Positions 1 to 9,313 of a stretch of DNA of 64,000 nt are shown piece after piece. This DNA comes from an uncultured Verrucomicrobiales bacterium (lineage in GTDB: Bacteria > Verrucomicrobiota > Verrucomicrobiia > Verrucomicrobiales > Akkermansiaceae): the NCBI GenBank assembly GCA_937928735.1, contig CALFVF010000001.1, positions 1 to 64,000 of the forward strand, in the 5' to 3' direction. Under the pieces are notes generated by a model. That model saw only the letters and a program-made list of their open reading frames with translations, was not told the DNA's origin and ran no database searches. Each line of letters starts with the position of its first letter. The first letter of the stretch is position 1. The position numbers and the translations under genes are program-made.

Positions 1-1069
1 TCTGACCTCTCTATCTAATCCCGTGCTTAATCCCCGTGCAGAGTACAGACGCCACTACTACCACTATGATGGCCTAGGTAGCGTGCGCGCTATTTCTGAG
101 GAAAACGGAGACACTACAGAAGAATACGACTATGATGCCTATGGTATCCTGATAGACTTCAGAAAGCGAGACAGCACAAGTGGGCAGCTCACCTCCCATC
201 CCATAGAGAACTTCGCCCAAGAATCGACTAACCGCTACCTCTTCACCGGGGAGCAGTTTGACACAGACCTCGGCATGTACTACCTGCGCGCTCGATACCT
301 CAACACCCAAACAGGCCGCTTCCATAACATGGACACCTACGAGGGCAGAACAGGCGAGCCACAGACACTGCACAAGTATCTGTACGCGCATAGTAATCCT
401 GTGAGTAATATTGATCCGAGTGGGAACTTTAGTTTGTCAAATATATCTGCATCAATAGGAGCAAGTTTGCGCCTAAGTGCTTCTCTGGGTAGGGTCTCGA
501 TAAGTGCGCAACGTATAGGTGGTCAGTTGATAGCTAAAACAGGTAGAATTTTAATGGAGGTTTTCATAAGAACTGTTGCTAGAGCATGGAGTACATTTAT
601 TAGAGCGGGGCGTTCAGCTTTGTTGACTATTAGAAGCCAACTGCGAAATTTAACCAGGAGGTTAAAGCAATTTGTGAAAAATAGAGAACCTATTATATAT
701 TTACATTATAGTTTTTTAAGGTTTGCAGATTCTTTTCGTAAACGTGGCCTTGTGCCGTTTGGTGGTCCCGCTTTTGCTACTTGGTCACTATACAGCACTG
801 GTTGGTCAGCTAAAAAAGGTTTAGCGCTATTTAGAGATGGGCCGCGAAATGCTTTGTATTTAGTGTGGCCTAAAAAAGGATTCAGAGGTGTAGGGCCTTC
901 AATTGTGAGACCTGAAATTGATACATATATCCCAGGGGTGGTCTTGCCTGGAGGTGGTACTGAATTTAGATTTACAAGAGGTAGTGGAGGGCCTGGAACT
1001 GTTTTCGGTCCGATACCTTGGCCTACGGGTAGCAGTTCTGATTCAGCAGGTTTTGGAATAACAATTTGA
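1..1069 (+). CDS. RHS repeat-associated core domain protein, C-terminal part with variable toxin tip (5' truncated by window edge)
   Basis: Frame is open from the left edge (LTSLSNPVLNPRAEYRRHYYHYDGLGSVRAI...). Canonical RHS core end: RYLFTGEQFDTDLGMYYLRARYLNTQTGRF...YLYAHSNPVSNIDPSG, then an unrelated AT-richer C-terminal tip. Confidence 0.9.
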   Translation, partial: LTSLSNPVLNPRAEYRRHYYHYDGLGSVRAISEENGDTTEEYDYDAYGILIDFRKRDSTSGQLTSHPIENFAQESTNRYLFTGEQFDTDLGMYYLRARYLNTQTGRFHNMDTYEGRTGEPQTLHKYLYAHSNPVSNIDPSGNFSLSNISASIGASLRLSASLGRVSISAQRIGGQLIAKTGRILMEVFIRTVARAWSTFIRAGRSALLTIRSQLRNLTRRLKQFVKNREPIIYLHYSFLRFADSFRKRGLVPFGGPAFATWSLYSTGWSAKKGLALFRDGPRNALYLVWPKKGFRGVGPSIVRPEIDTYIPGVVLPGGGTEFRFTRGSGGPGTVFGPIPWPTGSSSDSAGFGITI

Positions 1070-1085
1070 TGCTAATAGGATTAAT

Positions 1086-1475
1086 ATGATTCATTTTAGA
1101 GTAAGGTATGATAAAGATTATTTTGAAAGTAAATCAGATGATTTTTCGCATTATGATGCAATTTATTTACTTAAAAACGGATATGAAATTTTCATTGGTG
1201 AAAACAAATTGAACGAAGAAGATGCTAGGAAAGATCCTGTTGAATTGTTGGAAAATTTCGCAAGTTGTGTTACGAATACAAATGTGTTGTGTTCGCCAGT
1301 GGTAATAAATGAAATTTCAGGAGCTGAAAAAAAGGGAGTTTATGATGATTTTTTATCCGTGACGATCTGGTTGAAAGATAAAGATTTTTGTTTAGAAATT
1401 GGAGTGACTAAGTTAGGAGGAAATTTGAATGATGTGGAAAATTTATTAAAAAATCTAATTATAGAAAAAATATGA
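1086..1475 (+). CDS. Candidate immunity protein for the upstream RHS toxin tip
   Basis: Small acidic AT-rich ORF starting 16 nt after the RHS stop. Assignment is by position; no family recognised. Confidence 0.5.
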   Translation: MIHFRVRYDKDYFESKSDDFSHYDAIYLLKNGYEIFIGENKLNEEDARKDPVELLENFASCVTNTNVLCSPVVINEISGAEKKGVYDDFLSVTIWLKDKDFCLEIGVTKLGGNLNDVENLLKNLIIEKI

Positions 1476-1491
1476 TTATGCTTATATATTG

Positions 1492-1596
1492 ATGTATTTT
1501 GTAGATCGTAATAACCATACAGGCTACGCCCAAGTGGTGGAGGAAATGAACGAAGAAGGCGTGCTCGTCAGCCGCTACCACTACAGATCCCTCTAG
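1492..1596 (+). pseudogene. Displaced RHS core fragment (RHS remnant)
   Basis: Translation MYFVDRNNHTGYAQVVEEMNEEGVLVSRYHYRSL*. It matches the classic pre-core RHS motif (VDxNNpTGYAQVxEE...G.lvarY.Y) and stops abruptly. Confidence 0.75.
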
Positions 1597-2690
1597 TCGA
1601 GAGGGAATGGATTCGCTGTGAGGCGCAGTTCCGTGTCTTGTTTTCGCTCTCTCACAGAATAGGTACCTTCGCGTGAGAGCGCTTGATTGTCTATGGATAA
1701 TGGCTGAGTGAAAGCTCCTATGTCATTTCTTGAGCTGTGTTCTGGGCGAAGTAGTGTCATCGCCAGTGAGCTTGTACTCATGAGGCCAATTAAGCAGTAG
1801 GTCATCACCTTGTGCGGAGGGTTTGAGCCCTGAATCATGGACTGGACACGTCGGCGCAGTGTCGCCTTATTCACCATGCTGAGGGTGGCGAAATTGTTGA
1901 AAGTTCCTGATTTGCTGACAAGCTCTGGTGAGTGAGGGGGCTGTGTGAGATGACTGGCAGCCATATCGCAGAGGGCGTGAATATACTGTTTTTTATTGGT
2001 TCCTACTGAGAGGACTTCTGCATCACAGGCGAATTCACACTGGTTGATGTAGTGAGTTTTGAGTTTCCAGACGAGTGGGTTATACCAGTGGATAGCGCAG
2101 CAGAGGTGCGCGAGGGTGATGAGCCAGAGGTCTTTGCGCTTATAGTGGCTGAATTCATGTAGTAAGACCATTTCTAGCGTTTGTGCAGACCATTCTTTCG
2201 AGTGAGTTGGTAGTAGAACCACTGGCTGAAAGAGCCCGCAAATAATTGGGGAGGCGATTTCTGAGCTGGTGGCGACACGTGGTGTATGAGTAAGGCCTAG
2301 TTTGTGTGCTACAGTTTCGTGGAGTGTGTCTGTGTGAATTGTGGCGGCTTTGATGCAGCGGCGTATCGTGATGATATGTCTAACAAGACGAATGATACAG
2401 AAGACAGACCCTAAGATCCATAGAATCGTGATGAGCTGGTGCCAGCCAAAGCTAAGCTGCGGTGATGCTGTTTCATACACTTGCTGGATAAGTAGGCTCG
2501 CTTCATGGAGCTGACCACTCTGCCCAATGGCTGGGAGAGACGCCTTAGGAAGTAGTTGGGTGAAAGGGAAGAGAAGGAGAAGTACTAGCACGAAGGCGGT
2601 GTGCTTCGGGGAGGGGCGATAGCGGTCGACCCACGCGACGAGTAGAAGAGAGAGAACAGATAGAATGATGCAGGAGACTAGCATGGGCAC
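1593..2690 (-). CDS. M56 family (BlaR1/MecR1-like) membrane metallopeptidase
   Basis: N-terminal TM segments and the zinc motif VLLHEFSHYKRKD. Directly downstream of a BlaI-like gene. Confidence 0.85.
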   Translation of the reverse strand: MPMLVSCIILSVLSLLLVAWVDRYRPSPKHTAFVLVLLLLFPFTQLLPKASLPAIGQSGQLHEASLLIQQVYETASPQLSFGWHQLITILWILGSVFCIIRLVRHIITIRRCIKAATIHTDTLHETVAHKLGLTHTPRVATSSEIASPIICGLFQPVVLLPTHSKEWSAQTLEMVLLHEFSHYKRKDLWLITLAHLCCAIHWYNPLVWKLKTHYINQCEFACDAEVLSVGTNKKQYIHALCDMAASHLTQPPHSPELVSKSGTFNNFATLSMVNKATLRRRVQSMIQGSNPPHKVMTYCLIGLMSTSSLAMTLLRPEHSSRNDIGAFTQPLSIDNQALSREGTYSVRERKQDTELRLTANPFPLD

Positions 2691-3071
2691 TTATTGATTG
2701 GATGAATCAACCATATGGCGAATTTCTTCAATTTCTTTTTGGCTCAGGTTTTGGTCGTCTTCGTCCAGTAGAGCAGCCACGAGGTTCTTTGGCTTTCCCT
2801 CAAAAAATGTGGCTAACAAGTTCTGTAGTGCTGACTTGCGAGCAGACTTTTCGGTGATCGCTGGCTTGTAGATATAGCGCCTGCTCTGTTTAGCATGGTG
2901 AACCATTTTCTTGTTCTCAAGAGTAGAAAGTAGGGCCCGAACTGCTGAGTAGGAGGGAGGTGAGGGGAGGTTCTCTTGAACGTCTTTTGCAGAAGCTTCG
3001 CCAAGGCGGTAAATGATGTCCATGATTTGACGCTCTCGTCGGGAGAGCTGGCCTTCTTCGAGTCGATTCAT
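2691..3071 (-). CDS. BlaI/MecI/CopY family transcriptional repressor
   Basis: RRERQIMDIIYRLGEASAKDVQENLPSPPSYSAVRALLSTLENKKMVHH winged-helix signature. Confidence 0.88.
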   Translation of the reverse strand: MNRLEEGQLSRRERQIMDIIYRLGEASAKDVQENLPSPPSYSAVRALLSTLENKKMVHHAKQSRRYIYKPAITEKSARKSALQNLLATFFEGKPKNLVAALLDEDDQNLSQKEIEEIRHMVDSSNQ

Positions 3072-3130
3072 GGAAATATTCTACATGGTGCTAAAAATAC
3101 TGCAATTATAAAGTGCTAAAATTTCAGCAT

Positions 3131-3148
3131 AAGTATTGACAAATACTT
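3131..3148. promoter_or_regulatory. Putative BlaI operator in the divergent promoter region
   Basis: Perfect inverted repeat AAGTATT-GACA-AATACTT, flanked by a second IR AGCAT (3126-3130)/ATGCT (3152-3156). Lies between blaI and the divergent lipoprotein gene. Confidence 0.4.
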
Positions 3149-3171
3149 TAAATGCTGTTTTTCTAGCCTTC

Positions 3172-4059
3172 ATGATTCAGATGAATAATCGTAACAAATT
3201 TTGGCAGTGTCTCACACCTTTGGTTGTTTCTGTTAGCGTTTTGTTGCTCACACAGTGTGCCCAAGTTCCCTCTGGAGCAGCTCTAGGTGGTACTGGAAAT
3301 AGGAGTTATGTTGGTTTTGGTGCAGAGGCGGCAGCTGAGTCGCGCTCTTCTCTGAGTCCTTCTGCGGTGGCTCAGGTACCGAGTACCAGTGATTCTGCGA
3401 GAACGAAGAGAACTAGACCTGGACTGGGGACGGGCTGGGGTGATGAGGTGGATTCTCCGCTGTCTTATGACAAATTTGAGCGTGGGAGTAAGACACCACA
3501 GGGTATAGCGACGATTTATTATAATGATAAAGAAGGAGTGAGTGCGATGACTGATGGATACTACTGGAAGGATGGTAAAATGAAGCGAGCGGCTAATAAC
3601 CTGGTGGAATGGGGCGTGAAGGGGCAGCTGGGTTACTACAATAGCTATAGGGCAGATGGAAAGCGCTTTGTGATTGGTAAAAAGGGGCGCTCTTATGCAC
3701 TTGTAGTGCGTAATGTTTGTGACTCACGTCTAGAGATTGTTCTAAGTGTGGATGGCGTGGATGTGATTGATGGGCAGCCTGCTTCACTGCGTAAACGTGG
3801 CTATATTATAGATCCCGGGGCAACTCTGAGTGTGGAGGGCTTCCGCACGAGTGAAGATGCTGTCGCTGCTTTTCGCTTCTCTTCTGTCGGAGCTTCTTAC
3901 ACAAATATGCGCCATGGCTCGACAAGGAATGTCGGCGTGATCGGTCTCGCCGTGTATGGTGAAAAAGGAGTGGATCCATGGAGATGGAGTCAGTCTGAGT
4001 TAAACAACCGTGCCAATGCCCGCGCCTTTGCAGAGGCCCCAGCGGTACGTGGGCGCTAG
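3172..4059 (+). CDS. Hypothetical lipoprotein
   Basis: Signal peptide with lipobox-like LLLTQC. Start chosen internal to the ORF track start. Confidence 0.6.
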   Translation: MIQMNNRNKFWQCLTPLVVSVSVLLLTQCAQVPSGAALGGTGNRSYVGFGAEAAAESRSSLSPSAVAQVPSTSDSARTKRTRPGLGTGWGDEVDSPLSYDKFERGSKTPQGIATIYYNDKEGVSAMTDGYYWKDGKMKRAANNLVEWGVKGQLGYYNSYRADGKRFVIGKKGRSYALVVRNVCDSRLEIVLSVDGVDVIDGQPASLRKRGYIIDPGATLSVEGFRTSEDAVAAFRFSSVGASYTNMRHGSTRNVGVIGLAVYGEKGVDPWRWSQSELNNRANARAFAEAPAVRGR

Positions 4060-4113
4060 TACATATCTAACACATAGTGTCTATTGACGTGGGGAGGTGA
4101 TTAGAGAGGAGTT

Positions 4114-5133
4114 CTAGTTGTCACCATCAAAGAACCCCCCGATACCTCCGAGGACCGAGCCTTCTCCTTGGCGATTACCACCCATGGAGCGAGCGGAGCT
4201 CATGACTCTATCTGCGAGGCGTGAGAATGGGAGACTCTGCAGGTAGACAGTACCGTGACCGCGGAGTGTGGCTAAGAAAAGACCCTCGCCACCAAAGAAC
4301 ATAGATTTGAGATTACCTGCGCGCTGAATATCGTAATCAATCCCCGGGCTAAAGGCGACGATACACCCTGTGTCGACACGGAGAGTTTCTCCCTTGAGTT
4401 CTTTTTTGATCACAGTGCCACCAGCGTGGACAAATGCCATACCGTCTCCCTCGATTTTCTGAAGGATAAACCCTTCTCCTCCGAAGAAGCCAGCACCGAG
4501 TTTTTGATTAAAGGTGATAGACACTTTTGTTCCCAGTGCAGCACAGAGGAACGAGTCTTTTTGGCAAATGAGTTCGTTACCGATCTCTGCCATGTTGATT
4601 GCTATGATTTTACCGGGGAAAGGGGCTGCGAATGAGACGCGGCGTTTTCCGGAAGCCCCCTGATGGGTGAAGTGGGTCATGAAGATGGATTCTCCAGTGA
4701 GCATGCGCTTACCAGCAGATAACATCTTACTCATGAAGCCCTGATTGGGCTGAGAGCCATCGCCCATCTTTGTTGTGAAATCGATGTCTTCTTCGAGGTA
4801 ATTCATCGCCCCTGCTTCGGCAATGACAGTCTCTTGAGGATCTAGCTCGACTTCGACGATCTGCATATCATCGCCAAAAATCTCGTAGTCCACCTCGTGA
4901 CAATTCTGTGGTGATGGGCCAGAGGGGAGTGGTGGTGGGGAGCTCATGCTCAGTGACTGAGACTGGCCAAAGTAGCTGGCCAGTGCCTGACTCGCTGGCG
5001 TCCATTCTGCCATGCCTTCTGACCAGACGAGTGTCTTTGGTGTGATTTGATCTTCGGCAATGCGCTGAGGAAGCTCAGTGTCTAGGGCTTGAGAGTGCTG
5101 ATTGGATGGATCGACGTAATACCAAGTTTTCAT
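4114..5133 (-). CDS. TIGR00266/AIM24 family protein with N-terminal GYF_2-like domain
   Basis: N-term WYYVDPSN...[14 protein letters not shown] (GYF_2-like), then AIM24-type [20 protein letters not shown]...[14 protein letters not shown]. Confidence 0.8.
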   Translation of the reverse strand: MKTWYYVDPSNQHSQALDTELPQRIAEDQITPKTLVWSEGMAEWTPASQALASYFGQSQSLSMSSPPPLPSGPSPQNCHEVDYEIFGDDMQIVEVELDPQETVIAEAGAMNYLEEDIDFTTKMGDGSQPNQGFMSKMLSAGKRMLTGESIFMTHFTHQGASGKRRVSFAAPFPGKIIAINMAEIGNELICQKDSFLCAALGTKVSITFNQKLGAGFFGGEGFILQKIEGDGMAFVHAGGTVIKKELKGETLRVDTGCIVAFSPGIDYDIQRAGNLKSMFFGGEGLFLATLRGHGTVYLQSLPFSRLADRVMSSARSMGGNRQGEGSVLGGIGGFFDGDN

Positions 5134-5239
5134 AAGAATACCTAAGCTTTAGCCGAGAAAGCACAAGAGGTCAAACTAGGAGCTAGAATCCGTAGAGAGA
5201 GGTCAGGGGAAATGCTCCAAAAAGTTCTTAGAGGAATCC

Positions 5240-6871
5240 TTAAGGCTTACTGGTGTGGTAGATTTCAGCGACTTCTTCACTGGAGAGAGCCGTATTTAGA
5301 AGGAAGAAATCATCAATGGCTCCATTTAAATTACGAATCTCAAACTGAGGGTTTTTCTGAATCGGTTCACTCCAGTTCCCTATGGAAGCAGCACCCATTT
5401 CGATGGCTTCAGGGACGAGAGATGAAGGGAGAGTGTCTTTACTAATGACTTGGCCATTGCAGTAGTGTGTGGTGCTCGTGTCTTCATGATTGTAGACGGT
5501 GACGAGGTGCATCCACTGGCCACTCTGAGCCGGGCTCCAGATCGGGGGGGAGTAGGCGATGTGCTTATCAAGAATGTTCTTAGACTTGAGTTTTGGCTTT
5601 GAGAGGTCATTGGCGCGAATGCTAAAGAACATGCGGCCGTCATTCATGATTTGCCAGTGTGGTTCGTGGAGTTCGTGGCCATCTGTTAGGAAGAGCGAGT
5701 TGTACTGGCGATCAAGACTATCAATTTTCACCCAGCAGGCGAGAGTGAGTGAGGAGTGGGTGCCAGAGATATGTGTCCGAACGCGGCTACCCATCGGGCT
5801 AAAGTCGAGGGCAGAATTTGTTTTTCCCCATCGGTCTGAGGTTCTGTTAGCACGCACAATTGTGCCGTCTTGACCGATGGATGCATCATTGATGAGAGCT
5901 TTTGTGCCCCGCACTTGATTCATAGAATAGTAGCTGAGGAGTGCGGGGTGGGTGAGGAGTGTATCATCTCGATATTGTAGCCAGTCCTCGTAGTGACTGG
6001 CGCGTTCTTTGCGAAGATGGGAGAATCCTGGGAAGCTCTTCCAGTTCGCACGCGGGCTCTGGCTTTTCTTTCCCTCGGAGAGCCAACTTAGAGAATCGCC
6101 ATCTAGGAGGCTTTCTTTTGGCTGCTGGGTCGGGTGCCACTCGATTTCACCTTGTAACACGTGCATATCAGCGCGTTCGTTAGAGACTTCGAGGGCAAAT
6201 TCAGTCCCGAGATCGACCACATCACCAGTTGTTGTTTTCACACGGAACCCCCGAGCTGGTTCAGGGACGAGTGCGCGGATTTTGCCAGACTTGAGAGTCA
6301 TCTCCATGTCAGAGTGTAGCTCGAACTCAGCAGCACCCTCGATGAGAAGACTCACACCGCTAAAGAGCTCGATTTGTGCCATACCAGATTCTAGTTGGAC
6401 GAGACCTTGAGGAACGAGATCACCGGTCTGGATCGTTTGGTTTTTCCACTGAGCTGCGGAGATGTGTTCAATAACACCAAATCCCTCACCCAGTGGGATG
6501 GATGTCATGCCATTTGGCGTTTGCTGGTTCGTGTTATTCTCAGGGTAGTCGTCTTGGAGAGCGAGATCTTGAGGTTTGTTAGAGGGCTGGGAGCTCCAGC
6601 TCACAATGAGCGCGATCAGAAGTAGTGCCGCGAAAGAGGACACCCAAGCAAGGGCGATGTGGGACTTGCGACGCAGGGGAATGATATTGGTAGCAGGCTG
6701 GTAGCCTTGGCTCTCTGTGTGGAGATAGGTGTGGAGTTTTAGCCTTTCGTAGTAAACTTGGCGTGCCTGGGCATTCACATGTAGCTCAGCTTCGAGACGC
6801 AAGAAATCCGCTTCTGAGCAGCTATCGTCGAGAAGGGCGTCAATCAGGGTGATGAGTTCTTCCTGTTTCAT
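5240..6871 (-). CDS. FecR-domain protein with C-terminal LamG/concanavalin-like domain
   Basis: N-terminal anti-sigma-like region, TM, FecR segment (FRVKTTTGDVVDLGTEFALEV), LamG-like C-terminus. Adjacent to an ECF sigma factor. Confidence 0.82.
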   Translation of the reverse strand: MKQEELITLIDALLDDSCSEADFLRLEAELHVNAQARQVYYERLKLHTYLHTESQGYQPATNIIPLRRKSHIALAWVSSFAALLLIALIVSWSSQPSNKPQDLALQDDYPENNTNQQTPNGMTSIPLGEGFGVIEHISAAQWKNQTIQTGDLVPQGLVQLESGMAQIELFSGVSLLIEGAAEFELHSDMEMTLKSGKIRALVPEPARGFRVKTTTGDVVDLGTEFALEVSNERADMHVLQGEIEWHPTQQPKESLLDGDSLSWLSEGKKSQSPRANWKSFPGFSHLRKERASHYEDWLQYRDDTLLTHPALLSYYSMNQVRGTKALINDASIGQDGTIVRANRTSDRWGKTNSALDFSPMGSRVRTHISGTHSSLTLACWVKIDSLDRQYNSLFLTDGHELHEPHWQIMNDGRMFFSIRANDLSKPKLKSKNILDKHIAYSPPIWSPAQSGQWMHLVTVYNHEDTSTTHYCNGQVISKDTLPSSLVPEAIEMGAASIGNWSEPIQKNPQFEIRNLNGAIDDFFLLNTALSSEEVAEIYHTSKP

Positions 6872-6873
6872 AG

Positions 6874-7524
6874 TCAGGCGTTTGCAGAAGGTGGTGAAGT
6901 TGGCGAAGGAGATGAAGGGGAGGTCTGCTCAATACAGCTCTGGAGCTTACTGCGCAGTCGATGGAGTGTGACTTTGAGTCCACCCACACTTCGGTCGTGT
7001 TTGTCAGCGAAATCCTGCAGCGACTCATTACTGAAGTAGCGACTCATAATGAGCTCTCGATCATGTGGTTTGAGTTTTGTCAGGCAGGTTTTGAGCGCGT
7101 GTTGGCGCTGATCCATGTCTTCTGATTGATGAGGGAGTTCCTCAGAAATGATGTCTTCGAGCTCATTGCTAAAAATGAGGCGCTTTGAGTCTCTGGCCTG
7201 TGTCTTGCGGTAGCCGAGCACCTCGTAGCGCGCGATACTAAAGATCCAGGCCTTAAAATTCGTACCAAGTATGAAGTCACTGCGCTTCTTCCAGATCGTA
7301 GAGTTCGCCAGTTGGGCGACGTCTTGAGCATGGCTGTTACCAGGCATTAGAGAGTTCACATAGAGCCGTAGAGCTGTCTGGTGCTCAGTGAGAAGCGCGA
7401 CAAATTGAGCATCTTGATCCGTATCTACAGAAGTACCGAAATCAGCACCTTGAGAAGGGTGCGGGTGTTTGGTCTGATCTGTGTCGTCTGTTTCCATAAA
7501 TCGCGTTATGAGCATATGACTCAT
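6874..7524 (-). CDS. ECF RNA polymerase sigma-70 factor (Rhodopirellula/Verrucomicrobium-type)
   Basis: Region 2 NFKAWIFSIARYEVLGYRK and region 4 LTKLKPHDRELIMSRYFSNESLQDFADKHDRSVGGLKVTLHRLRSKL. Start could be 7497. Confidence 0.85.
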   Translation of the reverse strand: MSHMLITRFMETDDTDQTKHPHPSQGADFGTSVDTDQDAQFVALLTEHQTALRLYVNSLMPGNSHAQDVAQLANSTIWKKRSDFILGTNFKAWIFSIARYEVLGYRKTQARDSKRLIFSNELEDIISEELPHQSEDMDQRQHALKTCLTKLKPHDRELIMSRYFSNESLQDFADKHDRSVGGLKVTLHRLRSKLQSCIEQTSPSSPSPTSPPSANA

Positions 7525-7581
7525 TGAGACGATAAGTTAACAAAATAGCACGATTAGATAAAAACTTAGCTGATCTAATAA

Positions 7582-8304
7582 TTAAGAATGCTTAAGTAGC
7601 CACTGGTGAATGGTCTCAGCCATAGACTCCCAGTGCCCCTGGAAGCTATGGTCGGTTCCTTCGATCACGCAGTGCTTCTTAGGAGCAGTGAGTTGTTCGT
7701 AGAAATCCACACTGTCCTGTGCCAGAACGACATCGTCTTCATCCCCGTGAATGAGTAGAGTCGGCTGCTGGATGGCCTTCGCAGCGGGTAGAGTACTCTG
7801 AATGCTCATGAGATCATTCACGAATTGGGAGGAGAGAGGCTTACTAGTATCCTCCCACATGCAGCCTTGGTCAGGAGTCTCCTCGCCAAATTCCGTCTCG
7901 CAGAAGCGGGCGGTATCCACCATGCCTGCGAGGGTAGTGAGCACGCAAATCCTCGGGTCAGCGGCGGCTGTGAGAGTGCCGATAGCCCCCCCCATACTGT
8001 AGCCGATATAGTGGATGGCAGTGGTAGGCTGGAGTGCCTGGACTTGGTCAAGAATGGCACGGAGATCCTGTTTTCCTTTAGAAATGGTAGAGTCTTCAAA
8101 TCGGCCACCAGAGCCTCCATTCCCAGAGAATGAAAAGCGCAGTGTACTCCAGCCCAGCTCGGCGAGAGTGGAGGCGAGAGACACCATCATGTCTCGGTCT
8201 TTATCGCCTGTCACTCCGTGAGCGAGCAGAACAAGGTGGTCTTTCTTCTCCCCTGTGTGGAGAGTGGAGTCAATAGCTTCGCCTTGGTTATTTGTGAGTT
8301 TCAC
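7582..8304 (-). CDS. Alpha/beta hydrolase
   Basis: LAHGVTGDKD, nucleophile elbow GYSMGG, catalytic D (HGDEDDVV) and terminal His (GTDHSFQGH). Confidence 0.83.
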   Translation of the reverse strand: MKLTNNQGEAIDSTLHTGEKKDHLVLLAHGVTGDKDRDMMVSLASTLAELGWSTLRFSFSGNGGSGGRFEDSTISKGKQDLRAILDQVQALQPTTAIHYIGYSMGGAIGTLTAAADPRICVLTTLAGMVDTARFCETEFGEETPDQGCMWEDTSKPLSSQFVNDLMSIQSTLPAAKAIQQPTLLIHGDEDDVVLAQDSVDFYEQLTAPKKHCVIEGTDHSFQGHWESMAETIHQWLLKHS

Positions 8305-8339
8305 AGGACTATTCGTTTGAGTTGAGGGAGAAAGAGGAA

Positions 8340-9227
8340 TTAGGCGAGGCGGCTACGGAATGTGAGCTCAGCGATGCTTGACTTATCAAGTTCTCCGAGA
8401 CCCTTTTCCATCAGAGTTTCGTATTGCTTCTGAGTGGCCTTAGAGAGTGGGAGATTGAGCTCATGAGCTTCTGCGAGAGCATTGGCAATGCCACTATCTT
8501 TCGCCGCGTGTGCTGCGGAGAAATAGCACTCGTGATCGCGCAGCTGCATGTCCTCGAAGTCTGTTTCAAGCACCCGTGAGTTAGCACCCGTCTGACTAAA
8601 GACATCTCTGAGAATATTCAGATCAAGCCCCAGAGCCTCACCGAGACCAAGTCCCTCCGCGAGAGCGGCAGTGTTCATATTCATCACCATGTTCACAAGG
8701 GCTTTCACCTTAGAGGCGGAGCCACTGGGGCCAATGTAGCGAAGAGCGGTAGAGAGTTCTTCAAGAAGCGGCTTATTGGCGTGAAATACGTCTTCTTTAC
8801 CACCGATCATTAGATACAGAGTCCCTTCGCGCGCCTGTGTGATACTAGAGGCCATACAAGCTTCTAAAGAATGAGCTCCCACGTTCTCAGCCGCTGCTTC
8901 GATTTCGACTAATACAGCAGGACTAAGTGTGGCACAGTGGATGAAGGTTTTCCCCTCCGCCTGCATGAGGAGATTATCCTTAGGGTCGAGGCAGATAGAG
9001 CGCATCGCCTGATCATCGGTGACCACAGTGAGAATCACCTCAGCACTGGCGGTAATATCTGCTAGCTGTGTCACAGCCTTAGTATCAAGTTCCTTGGCAA
9101 GTTCTTGAGCCGCAGTCACATTGATGTCATAAAGAGCTTTAACCGCATAGCCAGAATCATGGAGATGGCGCGCCATATTCGCACCCATACGGCCTGTACC
9201 TACGATAGAAATAGTTGGTTTTTGCAT
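8340..9227 (-). CDS. NAD(P)-dependent oxidoreductase, 3-hydroxyisobutyrate dehydrogenase family
   Basis: ISIVGTGRMGANMARHLHDSGY Rossmann motif. GPSGSASKVKALVNMVMNMNTAALAEGLGL family motif. Confidence 0.85.
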   Translation of the reverse strand: MQKPTISIVGTGRMGANMARHLHDSGYAVKALYDINVTAAQELAKELDTKAVTQLADITASAEVILTVVTDDQAMRSICLDPKDNLLMQAEGKTFIHCATLSPAVLVEIEAAAENVGAHSLEACMASSITQAREGTLYLMIGGKEDVFHANKPLLEELSTALRYIGPSGSASKVKALVNMVMNMNTAALAEGLGLGEALGLDLNILRDVFSQTGANSRVLETDFEDMQLRDHECYFSAAHAAKDSGIANALAEAHELNLPLSKATQKQYETLMEKGLGELDKSSIAELTFRSRLA

Positions 9228-9313
9228 GTAGAATGGTTAAACCCTCCCAGTGATCGGGTCAACCTCAAGAGGGAAAGAATCTATTGAGGGGAGGATGTCT
9301 ACGCTGTCGGACA

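Noticed and set aside
74-391. Antisense ORF within the RHS gene
   Set aside because: Overlaps a clear RHS core on the opposite strand. Many such antisense ORFs in the track (e.g. 10521-11030, 28912-29370, 58429-58872) are shadows of real genes.
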